DNA from: Thermoproteota archaeon
GTDB lineage: Archaea; Korarchaeota; JAOZGF01; JAOZFZ01
Assembly: GCA_027492035.1 (NCBI GenBank)
Contig: JAOZFT010000035.1
Location: 85,923-149,922 of the forward strand
Reading direction: 5' to 3'
Length of the DNA stretch: 64,000 bases
This document shows positions 18,550-26,773 of the stretch, piece after piece. Positions within the stretch are counted from its first letter, which is position 1. Every line of letters begins with the position of its first letter. The notes below the pieces were generated by a model. The model did no database searches and was not told the DNA's origin. It was given only the letters and a program-made list of their open reading frames with translations. The position numbers and the translations under genes were made by a program.

Positions 18550-19554
18550 TTGATAGGGATGATTCTTTGTGGAGGTTTCGGTAAAAGATTCGGTTCAGTC
18601 ACTAAAGAAACTCCAAAATCATTGTTGGAAATAAAAAAGGGTTACACCATTCTAGATAGGCAAATTTTCGATTTCTCCAGAGCAGATGTAAAAAAGGTTT
18701 ACCTTTTAACAGGTTATTTAAGCAAGAAAATAGAGAAAAGATATGGAGACGGGTTTTTAGATGTTGAAATAAAATACATAAAAGAGGATGAACCCCTAGG
18801 AACTCTTCATGCAATTAATTTAGGAATTAAAAATGTAAAAGAGGATGCAATAATAAGAAATGGAGATGTGATTGCTGATTTTAACCTTAAAAGAATGATT
18901 CAGCAGAGCAGAAAATCTAATTTTCCTTTAACAATGTACATAACTAAAATGCCAAGCCCCTACGGCGTAATTGAGCTAGAAGGGGATAGAATTAAGTCTT
19001 TCAGGGAAAAACCATTACTTAACTACTACATAAACGCTGGAGTTTACTATGTTAAAAAAGAAGTTTTTCCCTTTTTCAGTAAATATAAGGAAGGAGACGT
19101 GGAAAAAACAATTTTTCCTTTATTAGCTGAAGAAGGGAAAATTGGTTTCTATGTAGAAAACAGTGTTTTTTGGAGAAGTATTGACACGTTTAAGGATTTA
19201 AACTTTGTAAGGGAAGAGTACAGGAACAGAACAGATAAACCTTGGGGTTACGAGAAATTACTCATTAAAACAGAACATTACTTAATGAAGAAACTCTATA
19301 TTATGGAAAATTATCAAACTTCTTTCCATTACCACAGGGAAAAGGATGAAGCAATGTTTGTACAGTCAGGAAAAGGCACAGTAGTTTTTGAAAACAAAAA
19401 GAAAGAATTTAAAACAGGAGATGTAATAAGAATTAAACCCAACACTCCCCACTCAATCAACGCAAGTGAAAACACGATTATTTTTGAGGTTTCAACTCCA
19501 CATTTAGGGGACACAGTTAGAATAAAGGATTTTTACACTAGATTAAAACTTTAA
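18550..19554 (+). CDS. Sugar-nucleotide transferase fused to a cupin
   Basis: Residues 1-225 are a nucleotidyltransferase with the LCGGFGKRFG signature loop and a NGD metal-binding motif. Residues about 230-334 are a cupin with FHYHREKDEAMFV and later metal-site histidines, ending in a VSTPHLGDTVRIKD segment typical of mannose-6-phosphate isomerase cupins. The layout recalls bifunctional ManC enzymes, but the transferase half is closer to the HddC/RfbF-like group. The TTG at 18550 is 6-8 bases after TGGTGA, and MIGMILCGG is a normal family start. It probably makes an activated sugar for a glycan. Confidence 0.82.
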   Translation: MIGMILCGGFGKRFGSVTKETPKSLLEIKKGYTILDRQIFDFSRADVKKVYLLTGYLSKKIEKRYGDGFLDVEIKYIKEDEPLGTLHAINLGIKNVKEDAIIRNGDVIADFNLKRMIQQSRKSNFPLTMYITKMPSPYGVIELEGDRIKSFREKPLLNYYINAGVYYVKKEVFPFFSKYKEGDVEKTIFPLLAEEGKIGFYVENSVFWRSIDTFKDLNFVREEYRNRTDKPWGYEKLLIKTEHYLMKKLYIMENYQTSFHYHREKDEAMFVQSGKGTVVFENKKKEFKTGDVIRIKPNTPHSINASENTIIFEVSTPHLGDTVRIKDFYTRLKL

Positions 19555-19602
19555 AATTACTCAAAAACTCCATATACAATTAAAAAAACTTCCAGACATT
19601 TT

Positions 19603-20001
19603 ATGGTTTTAGGAGGGGGTAAACCATTGTGTGAAGACAAAGAACTTGAAATTTTAAAACAGAGAAAACTGCTTGAACTTAAAAGGAAACTAGCTGGAAA
19701 AAACAGAGAAACAGAAAAGGGCAAGGCTGACCCTAAAAAAATACTTTATCGTTTCTTAACTCCAAAAGCTGCTGAAGTGCTTGAAGCTGCTGAAAAACAG
19801 TACCCTCAAGTAACTCCTCAAATCATTAATGCGCTTGCTGAAGCAGTCCTCACCGGAAGAATCAGAAAAGAAATAACGGGAGGTGAACTCCTCTGGTTCC
19901 TCAGGTATATAGGGTTAAATGTCAAAATAGAAACCAAAATAGCTTTCTTAGAAAGGGGGAAATTAAAAACAATAGGTGATAAACTGAAGGAAAAAATGTG
20001 A
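19603..20001 (+). CDS. PDCD5-family DNA-binding protein
   Basis: The protein matches the archaeal PDCD5/TFAR19 homologues, small basic helical DNA-binding proteins. The conserved core is LTPKAAEVLEAAEKQYP and the TGGELLWFLRYIG region. The open frame starts at ATG 19603, but AGGAGGGGGT at 19611-19620 is a clear ribosome-binding site six bases before TTG 19627. Starting there gives MCEDKELEILKQRKL, which matches the family N-terminus and removes eight odd residues. Its location on DNA is likely but its biological role in archaea is not settled. Confidence 0.88.
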   Translation: MVLGGGKPLCEDKELEILKQRKLLELKRKLAGKNRETEKGKADPKKILYRFLTPKAAEVLEAAEKQYPQVTPQIINALAEAVLTGRIRKEITGGELLWFLRYIGLNVKIETKIAFLERGKLKTIGDKLKEKM

Positions 20002-20394
20002 ATAAACTCCTTTTTAGAAAGTTTCATTTAATTTTTCTTAAAAAAGTTTCAGCAATAAACTTCGTTCATTTTCCTTTTTCGGTGAAAAACTCTTCACTCT
20101 TCTGTTCGAGAAACATTTTCTAAGTTAAGCATTAAAAATTCCAAGGTTTCATCATTTTTTACGTACAGCCTTTATAACTTTAAAAACACTAACTTCGCAG
20201 CTTCAATATTATACAAAGACATATTTAAAGAGGAAATAATAAACTAAAAAAAAGTAGTAGAGAATGGAAAAACAATCTTATGCGGGCCTATACAGGCTAA
20301 AACTTAACTTTTTGCATTTTAAAAAGCGGAAATATTTTTTAAAGATAATAAGAAGCACTTCGTTTTTAATAAATCAGGAAAGGAGGTGTACGTA
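20002..20394. other. Intergenic region, nothing recognised
   Basis: This AT-rich stretch holds no convincing gene. It ends in the strong ribosome-binding site AGGAGGTG (20381-20388) of the next gene. A TATA-like sequence (TTTATAACTTTAAA) lies near 20170. Confidence 0.45.
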
Positions 20395-21105
20395 ATGAAG
20401 TACAAAATAATTGGGGATAATTTGCAAGTTGTTATTTTAGAACTGAACCCAGGTGAGAGAGTAGTTGCAGAGGCTGGAGCATTAAATCATATGAGCGGTA
20501 ACATCAAGCTTGATACAAAAGCTATTGGGGGAATAAAAACAGGTTTAAAAAGACTTTTTGTGCGTGAATCATTTTTTATGACCGTTTTTGAAAGCATAGG
20601 AGGAACAGGTTTAGTTTCTTTTTGTGGGAACGTACCGGGAAAAATAATTCCTTTACAGTTAACTCTTGGTAAGGAATTTATTGTTCAGAAAGATGCTTTC
20701 CTTGTTTCACAAGATACAGTTAACTTAGACATCACCTTTATTAAGAAGTTAGGAGCTGCCTTTTTCGGCGGCGAAGGACTAATACTGGAGAAATTATCAG
20801 GTAACGGATTAGTCTTTCTTCATGCTTGTGGAGACATGGTGGAGTATAACTTGAGGCCTGGAGAAATTTTGAAAGTTGAAACAGGGCACGTTGTAGGTTT
20901 TGATTCAACAGTGGATTATGACATTTCAAGAGTTGGAGGGTTGAAGTCTATGCTCTTTGCCGGTGAAGGGTTGTTCTTAACTACTTTAAAAGGGCCTGGA
21001 AGAGTTATTTTACAATCTCTCAATGTAGCTGATTTAGCTGCTGCTCTAAAGCCATTTCTTCCACGTGAAACCTCAGGTAAAGGGTTTTCAATAAACATAG
21101 GGTGA
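20386..21105 (+). CDS. AIM24 / TIGR00266 family protein
   Basis: The protein is a beta-rich, glycine-rich member of the AIM24 family (TIGR00266), with GERVVAEAGALNHM and repeated GGEGL/GEGLFL turns. The family is common in archaea and bacteria and its function is unknown. The open frame begins at GTG 20386, but that GTG is inside the AGGAGGTG ribosome-binding site; ATG 20395, six bases later, is the likely start, giving 236 residues. It overlaps the next gene by four bases, so the two form an operon. Confidence 0.85.
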   Translation: MYVMKYKIIGDNLQVVILELNPGERVVAEAGALNHMSGNIKLDTKAIGGIKTGLKRLFVRESFFMTVFESIGGTGLVSFCGNVPGKIIPLQLTLGKEFIVQKDAFLVSQDTVNLDITFIKKLGAAFFGGEGLILEKLSGNGLVFLHACGDMVEYNLRPGEILKVETGHVVGFDSTVDYDISRVGGLKSMLFAGEGLFLTTLKGPGRVILQSLNVADLAAALKPFLPRETSGKGFSINIG

Positions 21106-21380
21106 TTTTCCTGGGACTGAAAACTGTAATTTATCTCTTTTTAGCTGCTGCTTTAGCCATTGTTTTCATTACCTTCTTCAGAGAAATAATTCTTTTACTC
21201 GGTTTTGGCTTGATCACTTACTTTGCTGCAGTTATTCTAGTAACTATATTCATAGTATTTATTAAATTACTTATACTTCCTTTTTTCATTGCGAGAAAAA
21301 AGGACATGAAACCTAAACCTGGACTGTACAGTTTAGACATGGTTAAGGAACCCGGCAGAAAGAAAAAAGAAGAAAAATAA
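21102..21380 (+). CDS. Small two-span membrane protein
   Basis: The 92-residue protein has two hydrophobic helices (about residues 6-25 and 30-62) and a lysine-rich cytoplasmic tail. Its GTG start overlaps the stop of the AIM24-family gene as GTGA. No family is recognised. The tight coupling suggests a membrane partner for the AIM24 protein. Confidence 0.65.
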   Translation: MIFLGLKTVIYLFLAAALAIVFITFFREIILLLGFGLITYFAAVILVTIFIVFIKLLILPFFIARKKDMKPKPGLYSLDMVKEPGRKKKEEK

Positions 21381-21390
21381 AAAGTTCTTT

Positions 21391-22251
21391 CTATTCCCTT
21401 ACCTTTTTCACTTCGGCCACGAATTCCTTAACCCGGTTTAAATCCACTTGATTTTCTGCAACTCCTCCCTTCTTTAAATACGTTCCAACAATAACTCCGT
21501 CTATTCCTGCTTTAAAAAAATCTTTAATGTTTTCCTTTGTTGCACCGCTTCCCAATAACAAAGGAGTTTCTCCAGCGTATTTCTTTGCTTCTTTAACCTT
21601 TGAAATGTCAGGAGCTTTACCTGTCATTTTTCCAGACACTATTAAAGCATCAGCCAAATAAAACTTGGTCCATTCTATATGCGTAGCTAAATCTATGCCT
21701 GGAAACATAACTGCATGTTTTTTTTGGACGTCTGCAAAAATTTTTATGTGTTCCGCCCCTAACTGCTTCCTCACCCTTAAAAGTTCAGCTGCACAGCCAT
21801 GGTCGAATTCACCAGTATCCCATACTTGAGCCCCTGTTAAAAGACACACCCTTATAAACTGTGCACCTGCCGCTACAGCTATAGCTAAGCAGACTCTTCC
21901 TCCATTATGGACGACATTTATTCCAACTGGTACATCAGCGGTTTTGACAATTTCTCTTGCCGCTACAGCTTGTGCAGTCATCTCTTCAGGTGGTACATTT
22001 CTTCCAACAAAGTAAGGTAAGTCCCACATGTTCTCCACAATTAATCCATCAACACCTCCCTCTAAAAGGGTTTCAGCATCTTTCAAGGCTGCATCAATTA
22101 TTTTATCCATGCCATAGAAGTCGTATCCAGGTGAACCAGGTAAAGGTAGAAGATGAACCATGCCTATAACCGGCTTAGGTGTTTTGAAAAGCTCCTCTAA
22201 ACTTTTCAGTTTCTTCTGGTTTAACTTAACTCTCCATTCTGGAAGAGACAT
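21391..22251 (-). CDS. BtpA/SgcQ family TIM-barrel protein
   Basis: The 286-residue protein matches the BtpA family, with GMVHLLPLPGSPGY near the N-terminus, GINVVHNGG and a C-terminal LGSGATKENI phosphate-binding turn. BtpA was named for photosystem I stability in cyanobacteria, but archaeal members must do something else, and related SgcQ proteins are thought to be sugar or nucleoside enzymes. The ATG at 22251 is preceded by GGAGGTGTTTCCCTT, a clear ribosome-binding site. Confidence 0.85.
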   Translation of the reverse strand: MSLPEWRVKLNQKKLKSLEELFKTPKPVIGMVHLLPLPGSPGYDFYGMDKIIDAALKDAETLLEGGVDGLIVENMWDLPYFVGRNVPPEEMTAQAVAAREIVKTADVPVGINVVHNGGRVCLAIAVAAGAQFIRVCLLTGAQVWDTGEFDHGCAAELLRVRKQLGAEHIKIFADVQKKHAVMFPGIDLATHIEWTKFYLADALIVSGKMTGKAPDISKVKEAKKYAGETPLLLGSGATKENIKDFFKAGIDGVIVGTYLKKGGVAENQVDLNRVKEFVAEVKKVRE

Positions 22252-22504
22252 AAGGGAAACACCTCCATATCTCTTCTATCTTCCAAACTACCTTATTATT
22301 TAAAACTTCCCTTTCAATCTAGAAAAGGAAAACGAGTTGGCAAAAATGTTTAACCACACCAAAAAATAAATGGAAATCACTCGATGAATATCTATAAATT
22401 TTACACGCTGTTTCACTTACTTAGGTAGCAACACTTGTAAAAATTTCCCTTTACAATACCCTCCAGAAATGCAGAGACCTAAAGTATTTCTTCAAAATAT
22501 CTTT

Positions 22505-23269
22505 TTATTTAAAACCTTCAAGAAAAGCTTTAACGTTTTTACCTAGTACTGACTTGTTATACCCACCCTCTAAAGCTGCGTACCTCCTCCCTTTACCTTT
22601 GCTCTCTGAAAACTCCTTTATTAATTCTCCAATAACTTTATAATCCTCTGTTTTAAGTACGCCTCCCCAGTCCTTCTCATGCCTGTCAAAACCTGCAGAA
22701 ACAGCTACAATGTCTACTTTCCTCATTTCTTCTAAAAACCTAGTTAACTTCCTTATTGTTTCTTCACGGTCTTTATCAGGGACATGAAAATACTTAACTT
22801 CCGGTACTTGCTTAAAAATTGAATCTGTACCGTCTCCAAAATGTAAATCAAAATCTACTATTAAAGCATTTTTTATTTTGTTTTCTTTTCTAAGTTTCTC
22901 TATTGAAACTGCTATGTTGTTAAAGAAACAGAAACCCCAATTATAATTGGCACTTGCATGATGGCCAGGAGGCCTCACTAAGGCAAAAACAGTTTCTCCA
23001 TTTAAAGCCATGGTTGAAGCTTTAACTGTTCCACCTGCAGCTAAAACAGCTACTTCATAAAGTACTTCATCCTTTTTAACTGAAGCTATGAGTTCCTTGG
23101 TGTGGACAAATTCAAGAAATTTTTCAGGTAGAGGTTCAGGTTCAACAAATTCAAACTCATCCTTCAAAACATTGTAAATAGACTCCATTCTTCCAGGTTC
23201 AGCGGCAGGATCTGAAGCATATACAGTAAAAAATTTCTTGGAAAAAATAATTTTCAATTTATTCATCAC
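22505..23269 (-). CDS. Histone deacetylase/acetylpolyamine amidohydrolase family protein
   Basis: The family of zinc deacetylases is shown by RPPGHHAS, WGFCFFNNIAV, the zinc motif DFDLHFGDGT and the later AGFDRH and LEGGYN motifs. At about 250 residues it is shorter than most members and lacks part of the N-terminal region. The open frame starts at GTG 23269, but AAAGGTGA just upstream places a better start at TTG 23257, giving MKIIFSKKFF. The substrate could be an acetylpolyamine, a protein lysine or another acetylated amine. Confidence 0.86.
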   Translation of the reverse strand: MMNKLKIIFSKKFFTVYASDPAAEPGRMESIYNVLKDEFEFVEPEPLPEKFLEFVHTKELIASVKKDEVLYEVAVLAAGGTVKASTMALNGETVFALVRPPGHHASANYNWGFCFFNNIAVSIEKLRKENKIKNALIVDFDLHFGDGTDSIFKQVPEVKYFHVPDKDREETIRKLTRFLEEMRKVDIVAVSAGFDRHEKDWGGVLKTEDYKVIGELIKEFSESKGKGRRYAALEGGYNKSVLGKNVKAFLEGFK

Positions 23270-23433
23270 CTTTCAATGAATCTTAGCATGTTATCTCCTT
23301 GACAGGTTTTTAAAGGCTATCAAGGAACCTGAAACTCTTTTATCTACTTGCTCACTGAAAATTTTAAAATATCTGTCATAGGTTAAACTTTCCATATTAA
23401 ACTTTTCAAAAACTACTGGGAGGTGTTTTTGTT

Positions 23434-24003
23434 ATGACTGTTATTTCAGGTAGCCAAGCTGAACTCGAAAACATTTTACAAGTTGCTAAAGCAATGTGTG
23501 TAGCTGCTAGAACAGCTCCTAAAGCGAAAGGTGTAGACACCGTAATTACAGCCATAGTTTACGGTAATGATTTAACAAAGTTAGCAGACGAAATGGAAAA
23601 ATACAGTGGAAAATGGAGTTTTTTCTCCAGGGATGCTAAGAATGTACGAAGCTCAGCAGCTGTAGTTCTCATAGGTATTAAATCTAAAGGTCCCTCAGGC
23701 TTAGACTGTGGAGGCTGCGGCTGCAGTTCTTGTCAAGAGTTCAGTGACATGGAAAAGAATGAAGGATTAGCTTACACAGGTCCAAACTGTGTGTTTGACT
23801 TACTTAATCTCGGAATAGCTATTGGATCCTCCGTTAAAATAGCCAGTGACCACTGTGTAGATAACAGGGTAATGTTCTCTGTAGGTGCGGCTGCGAAAAA
23901 GGCAGGTTTAATTGAAGCAGATGTGGTTTTAGGAATTCCCCTGTCAGCCACAGGAAAAAGTATTTACTTCGACAGGGGAAGGGTAACAGCTCCCTCTCTT
24001 TAA
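23434..24003 (+). CDS. DUF2148 cysteine-rich domain protein
   Basis: The 189-residue protein matches the DUF2148 family, proteins described as ferredoxin-domain containing. It carries a cysteine cluster CGGCGCSSC near residues 91-99 and further cysteines in GPNCVFDL and DHCVDNR, suggesting an iron-sulfur cluster. ATG 23434 follows GGGAGGTG. No function is known. It is divergent from the deacetylase gene. Confidence 0.84.
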   Translation: MTVISGSQAELENILQVAKAMCVAARTAPKAKGVDTVITAIVYGNDLTKLADEMEKYSGKWSFFSRDAKNVRSSAAVVLIGIKSKGPSGLDCGGCGCSSCQEFSDMEKNEGLAYTGPNCVFDLLNLGIAIGSSVKIASDHCVDNRVMFSVGAAAKKAGLIEADVVLGIPLSATGKSIYFDRGRVTAPSL

Positions 24004-24048
24004 AAACTCCTTTTTTAAACAGATTTCGATCTCCTTCAGCAAAAGAGG

Positions 24049-25122
24049 GTGCTACCTTTCAACAGTTTAAAAAATTTAAAGGAAGTAGGAATGACCACCC
24101 TTATTCTACTTGCAGGTGGTGAAAGCAAAAGGTTCCATGAACCTAATAAACCTAAAATTGACAAAGCCCTGCTTAAAGTAGGAAATAAAAGGTTTTTAGA
24201 GAGAATAATTGAAAATGTAGGCCGGGAAGTTGAAGAGATTATTGTGACGGTTAATACTGAAGAGAGGAAGAGACTATATGAAAAGGTTTTATGGCACTTA
24301 AGCAGCAAATTTGAAATCAAAATTTTGAAAGATGCGAAATCTCAAATTAAAGGCCCGTTAAACGGAATAAGGACAGGTCTAGAGTATTCTGAAGGGTCGC
24401 TATGTTTAACTCTGCCTGTTGATGTACCCTTTATTAAACCTGAAGTTGTGAGGGAAATCTTAAAGGAAGCTGTTAAATGGGAAACCACAACACTAATTTG
24501 GCCAAATGGGGGCATTGAACCCTTAATAGCGACTTATAAAAGGGAATATGCTGTGAAAGCATCTAAAATACTTTTATCTTTCAAAAGGTCAAGACCTGAC
24601 GACTTAGTAAGGGCTGCGTCTGACACCTTCTTTTTAAACGTAAATGCTTTGAGGAAGTTTGATCCAGAACTAGAAAGTTTCAGAAACATAAATTCACTTA
24701 AAGACTTGATTAAGAAGGATGGAAGGAAATGGCAGGAAGGGGAACTAAAGAATTCGGTACTTATAAAAGCTGAAGAAAAAATTTTCCATGGGAGCCACTT
24801 GTTTAACAAGGAGGAACTAATTCTTTTAAACAACACTTTCTTCCCAGGTGAGAGAAAAAGAAACTTTTTCTGGGTTGGTTTAATTTCAAACTTTTTTGGT
24901 GAAAAAACCAAAAAGAGGGAAGTTGCAGAAGAATTTTTAAAAGAAGCTTATGAAGCATTTACTAAAGAAAGAATGCTCTATATAAATAAAAAAGTGTATT
25001 TTCTAGCTTTCCACTCAGGAATTGATGCGTCAAAGTGCTACATGAAAATTTTTCGGGGAGAAAAGAATAAAGAATTAGAGAGGGAAATAAGTTTTTTTGC
25101 AAGCAAATTCAAAAACATTTGA
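24049..25122 (+). CDS. MobA-like nucleotidyltransferase with an unknown C-terminal domain
   Basis: Residues 15-200 match molybdenum-cofactor guanylyltransferase-like proteins: LILLAGGESKRF signature loop, LKDAKSQIKGPLNGI and the PVDVPFI motif in the position of the metal-binding aspartate. Residues about 230-357 form an extra domain that I do not recognise, rich in aromatic and charged residues. The frame opens at GTG 24049, but ATG 24091 follows AAAGGAAGTAGGA and gives MTTLILLAGG, the usual start. With fdhD in the window, MGD-cofactor synthesis is plausible. This is a different gene from the TrmB-MobA fusion. Confidence 0.78.
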   Translation: MLPFNSLKNLKEVGMTTLILLAGGESKRFHEPNKPKIDKALLKVGNKRFLERIIENVGREVEEIIVTVNTEERKRLYEKVLWHLSSKFEIKILKDAKSQIKGPLNGIRTGLEYSEGSLCLTLPVDVPFIKPEVVREILKEAVKWETTTLIWPNGGIEPLIATYKREYAVKASKILLSFKRSRPDDLVRAASDTFFLNVNALRKFDPELESFRNINSLKDLIKKDGRKWQEGELKNSVLIKAEEKIFHGSHLFNKEELILLNNTFFPGERKRNFFWVGLISNFFGEKTKKREVAEEFLKEAYEAFTKERMLYINKKVYFLAFHSGIDASKCYMKIFRGEKNKELEREISFFASKFKNI

Positions 25123-25191
25123 GCCTTTTTCTTTACTTTGTCTAAAAAATTAACCTTAAAAACTAAAATTGTTTTTTTCGGTAACTAAAAA

Positions 25192-25497
25192 TTATCCCTC
25201 TGAATCCTTTAAAGTTAACTCCTTTATTTTTATTTTCCCCCCTTCCTCGTAGGCAAAAATGGGTTTACCATCTATTTCCGCTGCTTTTTTAACTAAAGAA
25301 TTAATTTCGTTTCCTGATAAATAATTTCTTTTCTTGCAAGTCACTAACAATTTTTCATTTTTACTTAAAGCGACTAAGTCAGCCACTCCTTTACTGCCTG
25401 CACTTCTAACAACGAAATACCCCCTTTTTTCAAGAAAAGATTTAACTCTCCTTTCAAAATCTGCACCCTTCCTTTTAAGGTTCCTCCTACCATTCAT
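25192..25497 (-). CDS. hjc: Holliday junction resolvase Hjc homologue
   Basis: The 101-residue protein shows the Hjc motifs: RKGADFERR (catalytic Glu about 15), RSAGSKGVADLVA (Asp about 40) and CKKRNYLS. In known Hjc the third motif is E-C-K, but here it reads T-C-K (T53), so one catalytic acid is missing. It is also shorter than the usual 120-140 residues. Hjc resolves four-way DNA junctions in archaeal recombination. This copy may be a weakened or non-catalytic paralogue. It is divergent from the kinase gene. Confidence 0.82.
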   Translation of the reverse strand: MNGRRNLKRKGADFERRVKSFLEKRGYFVVRSAGSKGVADLVALSKNEKLLVTCKKRNYLSGNEINSLVKKAAEIDGKPIFAYEEGGKIKIKELTLKDSEG

Positions 25498-25671
25498 TTC
25501 TACTCAACATTCTCCCCACAAACTTCATTATTCCTTTTTCTCAATAAAAATTTTTCAACGTCATTCTTTAAAAATTTTAAAACAAAGAAAAAAAATAAGG
25601 TAATGATGTAAAGGTTTAACAAATCAAAAATAAGCTTCTTTTCCAAAACCTTATCTAGGGGTAGCAATTCC

Positions 25672-26457
25672 ATGCTAAGGAATTTAATAATTTTTAAGAT
25701 AGGTGGTTCAGTTATAACCTTTAAAGACAGTTTAAAACCTAAACCAAACCTAAAAAACATTAGATTATTGGCTGAAGAGATTTCCAGAGTTAAGGAAGGT
25801 TTAAATCTGGTGCTAGTTCACGGAGCAGGTTCATATGGACACCCAATAGTGCAGAAAACAGGGATACATAAAGGAATAAAGAATAAAGCTCAGCTTCTAG
25901 CTTTTGCTGAAACCCAAAAACTGCAGAATGAACTAAACCTTCTAGTGACAAAAAACCTAATAAAAAAGGGGTTGCCTGCCACCCCTTTTCAAGCTAATAC
26001 TTGTGCAATACTTGAGAAGGGAAGGGTGAAAAGTTTCTTTTTGGAAACAATTAAGGGATTTCTGAAAATGCATTTAATTCCGGTTCTTTACGGTGTACCA
26101 GCCTACGATGTCAATCAAGGATGCAGCATTCTCTCTGGTGACCAAATAGTTTCTTTTCTAGCACGAAAACTTGAACCTAAACTCCTTCTTTTCGGTGTAA
26201 ACGTTGATGGGTTAATTGGAGAAAATTCACAAGTAATAAAGAAGGTAACTGATATTAAGCAAGTAATACATTACATAAGAAAAACCTCCTATCTAGACGT
26301 AACTGGTGGAATGGAAGGTAAATTGAAGGAAATTATTGATTTAAAAATAGAAACCAGAATTTTCAATGCAACAATTCCAGGAAACATAGAAAAGGCTTTG
26401 AAAGGGGAAGAAATAGGGACAACAATAAATCCATGTTCTACATTAATCAATAGTTGA
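25672..26457 (+). CDS. Isopentenyl phosphate kinase
   Basis: The 261-residue amino-acid-kinase fold protein matches isopentenyl phosphate kinase of the archaeal alternative mevalonate pathway. It converts isopentenyl phosphate to isopentenyl diphosphate for archaeal lipids. The KIGGSVIT nucleotide motif is at residues 9-16 and GAGSYGHP carries the active-site histidine (about H57) diagnostic of the family. ATG 25672 lies after AGGGGTAG. Its presence argues for an archaeal host. Confidence 0.9.
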   Translation: MLRNLIIFKIGGSVITFKDSLKPKPNLKNIRLLAEEISRVKEGLNLVLVHGAGSYGHPIVQKTGIHKGIKNKAQLLAFAETQKLQNELNLLVTKNLIKKGLPATPFQANTCAILEKGRVKSFFLETIKGFLKMHLIPVLYGVPAYDVNQGCSILSGDQIVSFLARKLEPKLLLFGVNVDGLIGENSQVIKKVTDIKQVIHYIRKTSYLDVTGGMEGKLKEIIDLKIETRIFNATIPGNIEKALKGEEIGTTINPCSTLINS

Positions 26458-26773
26458 AAATTTTAACTTTCGGGAATTTATATTAATTGGTTGTATAGTC
26501 CATGGAAAAATATAAGAAAGGAAGAAGTGAACAATGAGACTTGGATGAAAGAGTAAAGGAAATATATAAAAAAAGTAAGGAAGTAATATTACATTACAGT
26601 ACGCTTCTTCGTCCTTATTTGTCAAAGAAGACATGAATAAATCCATGTTGGGGGGACTAAAAAACGTACAGCAACTACTATAAGTTCGGGAAAGATGATG
26701 GAGGTTTTAGAAAAAGGTCTAGAAATAGCTCTCAATTTTTTAGGAAAATTACCCTACTTTTGAGGTTTTTCCC
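26458..26773. other. Intergenic region with short frames in several phases
   Basis: These 316 bases contain short helical-looking frames, for example one beginning at TTG 26541 (LDERVKEIYKKSKEV) and one ending in LEKGLEIALNFLGKL near 26759, in different phases. Together they look like a small decayed gene, but I cannot name it. The last bases hold GAGGT before the primase start. Confidence 0.35.
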
